Of a DNA stretch of 64,000 nt, positions 19,938-31,764 are shown piece by piece. The notes under the pieces were generated by a model that was not told where the DNA came from, searched no databases, and worked only from the letters and a program-made list of their open reading frames with translations. The translations under genes were made by a program, and so were the position numbers. Source of the DNA: Platerodrilus igneus (taxonomy: Eukaryota > Arthropoda > Insecta > Coleoptera > Lycidae); the NCBI GenBank assembly GCA_036346225.1, contig JARFIW010001670.1, positions 5,022,001-5,086,000 of the forward strand, given 5' to 3'. The first letter of the stretch is position 1, and every line of letters starts with the position of its first letter.

Positions 19938-22830
19938 ATGATGGCATTCTCTGGGGTAAAAGATTCCGGAGTTAAAATAGTTCCCCATTCGGATCTCCGG
20001 GAGGGGACTACTTTGGAAGATGCGATCGGAAAGTACGGAATAATAGTGGGGAACATTCTGCGAGCCCGAGCGTGGAATGTTAGAAGTATGGAGCAAGTAG
20101 ATAAGCTAGAGAACCTAAAAATGGAAATGAATAGCTTAGCACTAGACATAGTAGGGATCAGCGAAGTTCGGCGGCCAGAGGCGGAGTTTTTTGGAGTGGG
20201 GACTTCAGGGTAATTCATACAGGAGCAGAGGAAGGAAATTTGGGTGTGGGGATAGTTATGCGAAAAAGATAGGATACTGTGTAGAAAATTACTTACAAAA
20301 GAACGAAAGAGTATTCATGGTTAGATTAGAATCTAAACTGGTAAACACAATAATAATACAAGTATACATGCCCACCTCTAACTACAGTGACGAAGAGGTA
20401 GAAGCGATCTACAAAGATATCGAAGACATATTAAGATACGTAAAAGGACATGAAAATTTAATAATTACAGGGATTTTAATGCAGTGGTAGGTGAGGGTAG
20501 GTTTATTTGGTTTAGGCACGAGAAACGACACCAGAAAATAGGCTGGTTGAATTTTGCGACAAATTAATCATCACAAACACATTATTTCAACATCATGCTA
20601 GAACACGATATACGTGGAAGATCCCAGGAGATATAGGAAGATATCAATATATTACATTCTTGTTAGACAACGGTTTAGGAATCAAGTAAAAGACTGTAGA
20701 AGCTACCCAGAAGCAGATATAGACATTGACCACATCGTAATTATGAAGGCCGCACTTAAATTAAAAAATTTGAAAAAAGAAATGGAAATAGGCATCTTGA
20801 CTTTGAGAAACTAAAAGATAAAGATATCCAAGAAAGATTTGAAAAAAAAGTCAAATGAATTGCTGGAAGATATCGGGAAAATATCTAACACTAAAGAAGT
20901 AGAAACAAAATGGAATAATATTAAATCCAGCCTAGACCTGGCGGCCAGAGATATTCTGGGGTATACACAAAAACAAAATAAACCATGGATAACAAAGGAT
21001 ATCCTGAATTTAATAGAAGAAAGGCGAAAATACAAAAATAAATCAAGACGAAACATGAAAACAGAGATACAATGCCATAAAATGGGAAATTATTCGCAAA
21101 TGCAGGAAAGCTAAAGAACAAAGGATTGATGAAAAATGCAGAGGTACAAACTAAGATGGAAGTAGGAAAGACCGATGAAGCATACAAATTAATTAGAATC
21201 AATTTTAAGGATATAAACTGGTATAGCAAAAATATAAAGGAAGCGGGAGGAAACATCATTATAGAAAATGTAGAGAAAGTGGATAGATGGCAAGAATATA
21301 TAAGGAATTTATATGCAGGAGAGGAACTAACAGCATTAGAACAGGAATCAAACCTTGAAGATGGTGACTTGGCATATCCTATACTTAGAGATGAGTTTGA
21401 ATTAGCATTAAAGGGTCTGAAAAATGGTAAAGCGCCGGGTACTGATAAGGTGCAAGCAGAAACTCTAAAAGCCTCTGGACAAGTAGTAACAGAACGTTTC
21501 TTCCAACTTTTAAGCTATATGTATGAGACAGGCGAAATACCCAAAGATTTCAAAGGTAACCTCATAGTAACTATACCAAAAAAGAAAGACGCAGATAGAT
21601 GTAAAAATTTTTGAACAATAAGTTTGACAGCACACATGTCAACAATATTAACTAGAATTGTACAAAGACGAATGGAAAAACGAGCTGAAGAAATACTAGG
21701 AGAAGATCAATTTGGGTTTAGGCGAAACAGGGGAACACGGGATGCTATTTTAGCTTTGACAGTAATAATGGAGAAAACAATAGAAAAAGGGAAAAGCATA
21801 TATATAAGGTTTGTAGATCTGGAAAAAGCATTCGACAATGTAAAATGGAAAAAAATATTCGAAATACTCAAAAAGATTGGAATGAGTTATAGGGATAGAT
21901 GAATAGTACATAGCTTATACAAAGAGCAATCAGCAGTAATAGAATTAGAGCAGGAACGTAGAGAAGTAAACATTAGGAAAGGGGTGAGACACGAATGTGC
22001 CCTATCCTCATTAATTTTTAATTTGTACTTTGAAGAGGCAATGAATACTGTCAAATGCAGGAAGAAATTTGGAATTACTATGCAGGGACAAAAAATTAAT
22101 ATGCTTAGATTTGCAGATGATATAGCGGTATTAGCATCTAGCACGAAACAGTTAGAAGGTGCTCATAATGAAATGGAAACGGTTCTAACAGAGAGATACG
22201 ATATGAAAATTAAGAAAAATAAAACTCAAGTACTAGTATGCAAAGGAGGAGAAAACTAAATCGAAAACAAGAATACAAATAGATAGCAAGAACCTACAAG
22301 AGGTTAAGGATTTCTGCTATCTAGGAAGCCAAATTACGCAAGATGGAAAAAGCACAAAAGATATAAAACAAAGATTAGCACAAGGTCGTGCTATATTTAA
22401 CAAGAAAAAGCAACTACTGTGTTCAAGGACAATAAACATAGAAACAAGGAAAAGATGGCTTAAAACATATGTGTGGGGCACAGCAGTATACGGCTGTGAA
22501 GCTTGGACCATAGGAGAAGCGGACAAAAAAAAGGTAGAAGCCTTTAAAATGTGGTGCTCAGACATATGATGAAGATATCATGGACAGACAAAGCTAAGAA
22601 CAAAGGGGTATTAAAAATGGTAGGGGAAGAAAGAAATATGTGGAAAATGGTAAAAAAATAGGAGAGATAGGATGATAGGCCACATAGTACGGCATGAGGG
22701 AATAGTGCGGAATATATTAGAAGCAGAGATAGGAAAAATGAGAAGAAGAGGTGGACCTAGGTTAGACTACTACACACAGCTAGTGAAAGAGGTAGACTGT
22801 AGGAATTTCAGGGATGTGTAGGCTAGCCCA
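19938..22830 (+). pseudogene. LINE endonuclease-reverse transcriptase, inactive
   Basis: An apurinic-type endonuclease comes first (ARAWNVRSM, then ISEVRRPEAEF), with a later broken part including QHHARTRYTWK. The reverse transcriptase follows: KNGKAPGTDKVQAETLK, DQFGFRRNRGTRDAI, FVDLEKAFDNV, then LRFADDIAVLAS as the catalytic box. A C-terminal region has YLGSQITQDG and AVYGCEAWTIG. Frames change at several points (about 20213, 20490, 21614, 21902, 22259) and there are in-frame stops (for example after CKNF and YRDR). The endonuclease resembles that of BovB/RTE-type LINEs and CFDP2-like proteins; the clade is a tentative call. Confidence 0.75.
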
Positions 22831-23606
22831 GAATAGAAATCAATGGAGGTACACATCCAACCATTCCCAAGGTGGATAAACTAATGACGAAGAAAGTAAC
22901 AGTACTTAAACATGATGATTATTATAAGCAACTACAAATATTGGTTGGGTAATATTCTCAAATAATGTTAATTATTTGAAAGGATTTACTGGAAAACTAT
23001 TAATTAGACAAATGCCTAAGTGTTGGGGGATCTTGGTAGCCACAGGCTGCTTAACCCCCTTCACTGAATTTTGGTGAAATGGGGCATAAAATTATAAAAC
23101 AATACAAGAGGAACCGAGCTGTATATAGGTTGTGTGTGAATTTCAGGTATCTGTATAGGCTAGCTCAGAATATAAATAAGTGCAGGTATGTGCCCAACCA
23201 ATTTTGAGACAAAAGCTAATGACGAAAAGATGCACCCAGATAAATCTGGTGATTATTATAAACAACTAGTTGTTGGTTGTGAAATATCTGCAACTGATGT
23301 TGAATGTGCGAAAAGATATATTGGAAAAAATATTAAATCGGCAAATGTTCAAGTGCTGGTGGAACTTGGCAGCCACAGGCTGCTTACCCCCTTCACAACC
23401 ACAGAATGTCGGAGTGTAAAACAATAGAAGATGACCGAACTGCATCTAACAAGAAAGAACAGCGCCTATGATGAAAGACAACAAACATAGAAACAAGAAA
23501 AAAATTGTTGAAAGCAAATATGTGGAGCACAGCACAGTATGCCTATGAAATACAGACAGCAGGAAAAGCAGGCAGAAAAATGGTAGCAGCCTTTTGAAAT
23601 GTCGTG

Positions 23607-24381
23607 ATTGTTACGTGCCAAATTGGCACTAAACATTGTTTTAGGTTAATTTTGATGTGCGGAAGTTTCGCGCCATAAATTCAAAAGACTCGGTGCGCGT
23701 ATTTCCGTTACGTCACAGTGCGTTTGCGCCAGATCGCGCGACGCGAGTGGAGTAGGGACAAAGTGGGGAGAAGTTTCCGTGAGTCTCTGTAACGTGGCTT
23801 TTTTGCCCGAACCTTCGAGTGCAGTGGACGTTTTTCGGTAACGTATCGTTATCTTTATCTATGTAGATATCCTTGCCTGATTATCTTTGTTTGTCGCCCT
23901 TATACCATGTTTCCTTTCCGTTCCCTGCATAGGTAGGTGATGAATTTGTAGCCGTTGGCAGAACCGCATTCCACGCCGGAGCACCATCTTTAATTACTCC
24001 GGAGTGGAGCCCTGAGATCGAATCCAAGCCATTTGGATGTACGTCAGACGTACCCTCTGTTAATTTCCTTCAAGGGGCCAGCAGCCGCCCTTATGGACGT
24101 GCTGACGCCATCTTTATCTATCTTGAAGGATGATTGGCGTACTTCGTGGAAATCTGGACCTATTATGTGAGTACCTTATTGACATAATTGTTGTAAATTT
24201 ACTTTATATATTGCGTAATTTAATTTGTGCATTGATGACGTCATCGACAGATGGGCGCGTCAAAATCTGTACAAAGGTTAGCGTTACCAACCGCCAGTGG
24301 AGTCGCTTTTTCATCGCGCTTGCGCGATGTATTTATCGACGTTTTTTTAAACTGTAAGAATTGGTTTTAAATCGTAAGATG
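23607..24381. mobile_element. 775-nt insertion, possible solo LTR (family also at 47.7 kb)
   Basis: The uninterrupted copy of the LINE at 41.07 kb (inverse strand) defines the insertion between GAAATGTCGTG and CTTTAGATGTATG. It begins near TGTTACGTGC and contains GGAAGTTTCGCGCCATAA, TGACGTCA, CTTGCGCGATGTATTTAT and a donor-like ATGTGAGTA. A 5' TG and a length near 775 nt fit a solo LTR, but the 3' end and target duplication are not clean. It encodes nothing convincing. Confidence 0.6.
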
Positions 24382-24681
24382 CTTTAGATGTATGTGGATG
24401 ATAGCGTGGACAGAATAAGTTAATAACAAATAGGTTTTACAAATAGCAGGGGAACAAAGAGAATAGAAGGGCAGAATACGTTCTAAAGCATTTTTGGGGA
24501 ATAGTATGGGATATATTACAAGCAGAGATATGAAAAAGGAGGTAGATGTGGACCTAGATCAGATAGTGATAGATGCAGACTGCAAATTTCAGGAAATTTT
24601 ATGGTAGTTCAGAATAGGAAACAATAATGGTATGCGTCTAACCACTTCCAGGACTGAAGACCTAGTGATGATGATGATGTT

Positions 24682-24850
24682 ATACAAAAGCGTTGCACAT
24701 TTGCGATAGAGGCAGTAGGTTCCGCACGGAATGGTCTTTAAAACCCACTACCCCAAATCGATTGCTTCCCCATAGGAAACGAACCACTTAATGGCAAACT
24801 CAGCTTCTTGTTTTTATATTAAATAACGTTATGCATAGTTGGATAGCTGT
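24682..24850 (+). repeat. Continuation of the ~175-nt tandem array after the LINE
   Basis: One unit (GTGGTCTTTAAAACC-like, then CCCCAAATCGATTGCTTCCC) completes the array broken at 19634. It ends near AACGTTATGCATAG. Confidence 0.8.
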
Positions 24851-25860
24851 AGTTAATTGTTTATTAAATAAGAATAGTTATTGTATAGTATTTTTCCATA
24901 GTACTTGTGAATATTCGGATCATTTTATTACAAATATTTTTGTAATTCATTATTTGTATTTGCCGCCTTTTTCTTGTCATGGGCCGATTATAACGATGTG
25001 AAAATGGCAGTTGTAAGTTGTTTGTGTGCCAAGATGGAAAACTATGAAAAATAAATTATGTTTAATTTTGAAATCGTTTACTTTCTCATAAGTGTTCAGA
25101 AGCACATTTAAACAGATATTAAATAACCTGTAGTCACAGTACCCGTTGTTTTTAGTTACACACGCACACATGCATGCATACGCACATACACAGAGACACA
25201 CAAATAGTTTGATTGGTCTTGGAATTATGAAACACCCTGTATACTTGCAAATATTTCTAATATGTGCACTTTAGGTGTCCCTATTATGGTTCCAAATTTG
25301 GTTTAGATAGCTTGTATAGTAACGGAGTTATCGACCTTTGCCACACAAAAACACCCTGTATGTATACGTATGAGACAATAAGAGACTATTATTCATATCG
25401 TAACGGGTGAAGGTTGATTTTTATTTATTATAAAAGTTAAGAAATACTTTTTAGGCGTTTTGATGATTTTAGGATTCTGATGGATTGCAGTGACAGGTGC
25501 ATGAGTTATTAAAATATGAAGACTAACTTATAAATGTTAATTTTTGAAAACCTGGACAACTACTTTGCGCAAAATTTCTCAAATAGAACATTATGAATAT
25601 GGTTACGAGTCCATACGTGTTTATTTATAGATTATTGTAAAAAACTTTTTAATTTTTCCTTACATATTATATCTTTAGTGAGCGGTTGATTAAATTGTAA
25701 AAAGAGTTTTTTCATCCTTTAAACATTTGCGCTAATGCTAATCATATTGTACAGGAAGCTTTAGTCGTCAAGTTAATATTTCATCTTTGATGATACTGAA
25801 TTATCTTTGGGCAGATGCAGTTTGAATGTTGTATAATTTTATACAGTACAGTTATCTTTA
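24851..25860. other. Spacer, no gene
   Basis: This is the interior of the inverted-repeat structure up to the mariner-like element. It contains a short CA/CACACG-rich stretch at about 25150-25200. No coding region is supported. Confidence 0.5.
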
Positions 25861-28107
25861 TACCGGGTGTATCAAAATAAGTGTAAAGCATTTCAGGTGG
25901 TGATTCTTCATTGTAAAAGAGATAGGGTCTTTCATATAAAGAAACTTCATTGGAGCATCCCTTATTAAGATATAGCCCCTTAAAGGGGGTACATAAAATT
26001 TGTTTTTCATTTTTTTTACAAACACTAAAAAGTTACAAAATTGAAATTAAAGTGACATTTTTTACTATCAAAAATACACTTACTCAGTAATTTATTTGGT
26101 TTATCCCATGGTTGTAAGGGTGGAAAAGGCAACCTCTTTGTTTCCAATGTAACTTTTTGTCTTATTATTTGTTTGCCATTTAAAAATTTATTTCCAATAG
26201 CTTATTTCATTCTAAACAAAAAATGTATCTTGAATTTTTTGCCCAAGATTAACCAGTTCGCAGAAAAAAATTATTTTACAAATAACTACAGAGATACATC
26301 GTTATAAATGCAAACTGGATTATTATTGTTATTTTGTAGTTACTACCTGCATCAAAGTATGATTAAAGATGAATAAACAAAACTAATTCATTAATGACAA
26401 AACATACAACATGTAGAAATCATAGTAAATGTTCAATGTCCACCTTCAGTCATTACACATGCATCTATACATCGGCGCATTGAGTCACGTATTTGCTCAA
26501 ATATTCCTGGAGTCTCTCTAATTACCCTGCACGCATAGATGATGCGGTTTCTTAAGTCCTCTACATCGCGAACAGGAGTAGGATAAACCAAACTCTGTAA
26601 ATGGCCCCAAGTAGAGAAATCGAGAGGATTCAAATCCAGGGATCGAGCAGGCCAATTCTGTGATCCTCCTCGACCTATCCAATGATTTGGATATGTTTGA
26701 GTTAAATGCTGACATGCTGCTTGACTAAAATGGACGGGAGCCCCAGCATACATAAAAAATTTTACCCTTCTGTTACCACAAGGAACTTCCTCCAGCAGTA
26801 CTGGATGCACTTCTCTTAAAAATTGAGTGTATGCCTCACGATTTAATTGAGGAGGTAGAAAATGAGGGCCAATTAAATAATCCCCAATAACTCCGACCCA
26901 CACGTTAAGACAAAAATGTTCTTGATGGTTAACTTGAACAAAAGCGTGAGGGTTTTCATCAGCCCGTATGCGGTTATTATGATAATTAATAATCCTGTCC
27001 CGAGAAAAAGTACATTCGTCTGTGAATTCGATCGTCTTCAGAAAGTCAGGATTTCTTCTAATCATTTCCAGCATTCAATTAGAAAATTCAAGACGGTTCA
27101 GAAAATCTCGCGGTAACATTGCCTGTACTCGTTGTAGATGGTAGGGGTATAAGAGTTGTTGCTTTAAAATTTGAAATACCGTCATATGATCAACATTTAA
27201 CTCGAAAGCAATCTTTCTAGTACTGCTAGTGGGTTGCTCTTCAACCAAATTAAGTACTGCTTCTTCAAGCTGTGGTGTTCTAACTTCTCGATGGCGACCA
27301 CAATCCTGCGTTCTTTTCTCAAATGAACCATATTCCCGTAATCATTGATGAAGTTGGGCAAATATTCTATACGAAGGAAGCTGCCATTGAGGATACATTT
27401 CAGCATACCTTCTACAAGCTTCTAACCCATTACCCTGCGACAGACCGTAAATGTAATGCATATCAGCCATTTCCGCATTTGTGTATGCCATTTTAATAAC
27501 AAGTGAATTATTAAACTAACACATTAGGAACAGAACAACGACGCACAATTATTAATTCAATTTCAAAAATTTACAAGCTGACAGCGTGATAACAATTTAA
27601 TTGTCACTATCACTAATAGCAGCCTACTAGATAAATTAGTTTCGCATTTTCGTCTTATGACGATGTATCTCTGTAGTTGTTTGTAAAATAATTTTTTTCT
27701 GCAAACTGGTTAATTTTGGGCAAAAAATTCAAGAGACATTTTTTGTTTAGAATGAAATAAGCTATTGGAAATAAATTTTTAAATGGCAAACAAATAATAA
27801 GACAAAAAGTTACATTGGAAATAAATTTTAGGGGTTGCGTTTTCCACCCCTTACAACCATGGGGTAAACCAAATAAATTACTGAGTAAGTTATTTTTGAT
27901 AGTAAAAAATGTCACCTTAATTTCAATTTTGTAACTTTTTAGTGTTTGCAAAAAAATGAAAAACAAATTTTATGTACCCCCTTTAAGAAGCGGTATCTTA
28001 ACAAGGGATGCTTCAATGAAGTTTCTTTATATGAAAGACTCTTATCTCTTTTACGACGAGGAATCACCCCCTGACATGTTTTACACTTAATTTGTTACAC
28101 TCGGTAT
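25861..28107 (-). mobile_element. Mariner/Tc1-superfamily transposon with ~450-nt inverted repeats
   Basis: The ends TACCGGGTGTATCAAAATAA and the reverse of TTAATTTGTTACACTCGGTA are flanked by TA. The inverted repeats run inward for about 450 nt (25861-26310 and 27650-28107) with AAAGGGGGTACATAAAATTT and CAAATAAATTACTGAGTAAG-type matches. They diverge by several percent. The transposase lies between them on the minus strand. Confidence 0.85.
26433..27491 (-). pseudogene. Mariner-like transposase, catalytically dead
   Basis: The ATG at 27491 (MAYTNAEMADMHYIYG) starts a helix-turn-helix N-terminus, but an in-frame stop follows FAQLHQ. The catalytic half begins with FTDECTF, carrying the first Asp. 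The usual second-Asp motif DGAPAHF is read here as AGAPVHF, so that Asp is Ala. The third motif (SLDLNPLDF) keeps its Asp, with 36 residues between positions two and three. Intact relatives from insects end RRIDACVMTEGGH-like, as here. The spacing is wider than in classical mariner (34), so the subfamily is uncertain. Confidence 0.85.
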
Positions 28108-28519
28108 AGTTTGAAAATTTTTATTACTACATTATCTGAACACATCCCCGTTTTCGAGAATTAACTAAAAGAATGCGATTAAACCTAAAACCCATTAACA
28201 AAAGTTGCACCATAAGAGCGATAATTTTTTGATCAATATATCAATCAACAATTTTTATTACTTGATATATTGTATTATTTACAATAGCTGTTCGTAGTTA
28301 TCGTCCTGTTGTTGAACGCAAAACTCTCGTGTGGTGATCTACGAATTTTTATTAAGTAATCTGATGCCAGTAACTTTTTTCCAGCTGGCAAGGAATTTCC
28401 TCTATTGTCACTACATTGTTGGTTTTCCTTAAATTGTTCTAATATTTTATAAAGATGTAAAAATGAATGGCTTATTGCATTCGTATAGAATACGTTGACG
28501 TAAATTCATGAGACAGCAT
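28108..28519. other. Spacer, no gene
   Basis: AT-rich sequence between the mariner-like element and the right inverted array. Nothing supported. Confidence 0.5.
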
Positions 28520-28862
28520 GCCAAAATGTGGTTCTTTTCCTGCGGGGGAGCAATAGATTTGGGGTCGTGGGGAACCTACTTCCTCTATCGCGAATGTGCA
28601 ACACTTTTATATCACATTAAAAATAATTTTTTAATGCATAACATTATTTAAAATAAGAACAAGAAGCCATTTTGTGGTTCTTTTCCTATGGGGGGCAATC
28701 GATTTCAGGTAATGGGTTTTAAAGATTATTCCTTGGGAAACCTACTGCCCCTATCGCGAATGTGCAACAATTGTATTTTACATGAGAAATTAATTTTTTA
28801 ACGCATAATGTTGTTTAAAATAAAGACCAGAAGCTGAGTTTGCCAGTATGTGGTTCTTTCTT
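28520..28862 (-). repeat. Inverted ~175-nt tandem repeats (right)
   Basis: Two units in the inverse orientation to 18828-19634, with TGTGGTTCTTTTCCT, GGCAATCGATTT, CTATCGCGAATGTGCAACA and TTTTTTAATGCATAA. They form the inner part of the right arm. Confidence 0.8.
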
Positions 28863-29390
28863 ACGTGTGGTAATTTTTTAAGACAATTTTTTTAGGAAAC
28901 TAGTTGTATTTATAGCGAATGGGTAACACTTTTGAATTACCTAAGAAAATTTTGTTACTTTATTGCGTTATTTATTGCTCGAGAGGTTGCGGTTGCCATT
29001 ATTTAACATTGTATATCTTTAGGTGTATTGTCTTTTTTGTTGTTTGCATTATATCTTCTTATTCTCATTGTCTTCTTTATATATACAGGCATTGAATAAA
29101 AATTTAGAAATAAAAGAGAGTTTTTTCAGACACCAGCTGACCTATAACCTGCAATACATCATTAATTATAAATATATACACACATATTTGTAGTTTGGAA
29201 GCTAATATTGAAGGGGTTAAGTAAGAACTAGTATTAATCTTGGCTGATCACTTGGCAACATTGCTACATATGAACATTATGATTGACTTTTTTCTGAATT
29301 TTTGGCTGCTATCTTTGGCTGCTATCTTCACACACGTCTCGTTGAGCCACCTCCCGCCTTTGTCGACGTTGAGTTTAAATGGTTTCAGCT
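28863..29390 (-). repeat. Right outer arm of the inverted-repeat structure
   Basis: This is the inverse of about 18430-18830, with TATACAATGTTAAATAA, GACACCAGCTGACC and AGACGTGTGTGAAGATAGC matching on the minus strand. The homology fades near 29360-29390. Confidence 0.7.
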
Positions 29391-29697
29391 CGTCAGTTTG
29401 CTTTATTGTGCCTTAGCTATAAACACATAAAGAGCATTATATATTTAGCTTAACGCACAGATTATGCTCGGTCAGTATTGTGTTTTAAGGTTAGTTGAAC
29501 GTTTTTGCAACGTGGCATTTCAATAACGAACTATATTCAAGATTCTGGTTATTAGTTATTAATTATTATTGTTTAAAGCAATTAAATGAAAATAGTAAGT
29601 AAATTAGACAATAAATTTAAAGTGAATATTAATGAAGGTTTGTAATATTTTAGTAACTATAGCACCTAACCAGTAATCAAGTCAATCATTAATTATC

Positions 29698-31400
29698 ATG
29701 GATGAGAATGATCCAGAAACGCCCTCCAAAAAAGTTGTTAAACGTGTAAGCAAATATAGAAAAGAGAAGAAAAGAGAAGAAAATTTCAAAAAACCTATTG
29801 TATGTTATGTAAAAAATCCTTTTCATTTGCTTATGGAGGCCTTGGAGAAATAAAGTGACATGCTGAAAGAGCTAAAGACAAAAGGAATGAAGTTTTAGTG
29901 AAACAAAACCCTATACTGCAAGCATTTTAAATTCACGATGTTTTGAATTCCGATCAGGAAAAATAGCGGCAGCTGAAATCACTGAAGTATACCATACCAT
30001 AAAGCACTCCCAGTCATATAATTCATTAAACTGTACTGCACAATTAGGTGCTGCAATATATGCAGACTTCAAAAGAGCCTCAAAAGTACATCTGGATCGT
30101 ACAAAGGATAGTTAAATCGCTTTTAATGTTCTTGGCCCCTTTTTCAATAGAGTCTACATTAGAAGAGCTTAGCAAAGGAATTAATTTTGGAATCTCAACT
30201 GTTGCTTCAAATCATGCAAGTGCTAAGCTTTTCCCAATACTTCTTGCATACTACGTGCCTATAGAAGGTGTCAAATTGTCTTCTTGATTTTTTTTGAGAA
30301 TTGAGATAAGACTGCCAATGCAATCTTTTCCAATTTAAAAAATAAAATCGATGTGTTAGGGCCGTCCTTACAGAATATAAGTTGTTATTCGGCAGATAAT
30401 GCCTGTGTCAATTTTGGGCATTTTCACTCGACATATCAATTGTTTTTGAAAAAAATTTCAATGTTGCAGTGGGATGTCCAGCACATATGGCCAATAATAC
30501 TGTAAGTATGCATTGAGTAAATGCATTTTTGATGTTGAAACTCTCATTTTAAAAATTTACAGTCACTTTTCGTCGCAAGCTAAACATGTGAAGGAACTAA
30601 AGAGAATTTCTTTGAATTCGTAGATTTGCAGTTCAAAGCTATTTTACGGCACGTGCCTACAAGACGGATATCTTTATATCCTGCTATAGAAAGGATCTTT
30701 ATTATCTTTCTTGTTCTTATAAGTTACTTTTTGTCGCTAGGAGAAGAAACTTCTGTGGCACTTCAATATTACTTTTCTGAATATGCGAGAGTTGTAAATA
30801 GAACTAAATGTTACTTAGGTTTTTTTTTCATAACATACTAAAAATTGTTTACGTAACCGAGCAAAAACTTGAAAAAATATCTTCTCAGTTTCAAAGTTTT
30901 TCAGATTTTGAAATCCCTTAGAAACAAAATTAATCAAAAAATTAGTGACAAATTTTTTGGGTTTTGTGCTGTGAATAGTTTTAAAAAAAATTGCACAGAG
31001 TGACAAACCAGAATTAAAGGGACGTTTTTTAACCAAAGTTTAGCTTTTTATCTAGATTCTAAATTTGATTTTTCACAAAACGTGTTATCTAAATTTGATA
31101 TTTTTTTATTAAGAAATATGTACACATACGATTCAGTCATGGAAATACTTACTGAAATGTTGCTTGAGCTGGATTTTGACGCTCCTTATGAAGAGTTTTG
31201 TATTTTGAAATCAGCAATAGACAACTGATGGTCCTGTCATTGAAAAATGAAATCGAATTTTCTTGGCTAATGTCAAAATTACAAACTTTTTGAAAATAAT
31301 TCAATTTATATTTTCAATCTATGGATTAAATGTTGCTTCTGAAATAGGTTACTTGTAGACCATGTAAAAACAGAGCCGCAAATTTAAACGAATTTTAAGT
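29698..31400 (+). pseudogene. hAT-like transposase relic
   Basis: The ATG at 29698 begins MDENDPETPSKKVVKRVSKY. A zinc-binding N-terminal domain can be followed across frameshifts, then YNSLNCTAQLGAAIYADFKR, then GPFSIESTLEELSKGINFGI (30100-30290), a stretch with YSADNACVNFGHFHSTYQL (about 30385-30450) and a C-terminal part near 31040-31220. Stops and frameshifts occur throughout. The layout and the SADNA-NFG block suggest the hAT superfamily or a related host gene. It begins about 300 nt outside the right inverted arm, so it may be the coding part of the same family. Confidence 0.55.
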
Positions 31401-31472
31401 TTTTTTGTACAGAATTTTATTATTATGCACTTAAGTGCAAAAAGCTACTAGAAGCTGCCTAGTTTGGGAAGA

Positions 31473-31502
<30 letters not shown>
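31473..31502 (+). repeat. (AAT)n microsatellite
   Basis: About ten perfect AAT units follow the end of the hAT-like relic. Confidence 0.95.
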
Positions 31503-31503
<1 letters not shown>

Positions 31504-31764
31504 CTCCCTGTATGTTCTCGAAAAAATGATTATTATAATGTTTTTTTTATACCTTATGTCCTTGTAATTCAATTTTTGAATTTGGCAATCCTACCTTTAA
31601 CCTGTTTATCTTCAAAGGGTCTTTAATGACCCAATGTGTTAATTTAACTGGAACAGACCCGTTTTAACGGGTGAGGGCACGCACTACTGTATGTTATACA
31701 ATGCAAACTACGTATTAGTACACAGATGTACACACACATTCACACATATATACCCATCTAGTAC

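Larger units (their letters stand above)
19635..24676 (+). mobile_element. Non-LTR retrotransposon inserted in the tandem array
   Basis: It interrupts a ~175-nt repeat unit. CATGTT precedes it and GATGTT follows it, giving an ATGTT duplication. The 3' end is GATGATGATGATG, a short-repeat tail as in RTE-like LINEs. The 5' part has GAAATTGGAAGGCAATGGGA just upstream of the ORF. The 3' region contains three tandem tail modules (about 22800-22920, 23130-23220 and 24575-24676), all also present in the same order in the 5'-truncated copy at 40.8-42.5 kb. A 775-nt insertion sits at 23607-24381. Without it the element is about 4.27 kb. Confidence 0.8.

Noticed and set aside
23188..23427. 79-codon frame on the + strand
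   Set aside because: It lies in the non-coding tail modules of the LINE; the matching tail at 41.4 kb does not keep it open.
25140..25205. Protein-coding frame with a CVCAYACMCAC-type sequence (minus strand)
   Set aside because: It is due to a CA/CACACG-rich low-complexity stretch.
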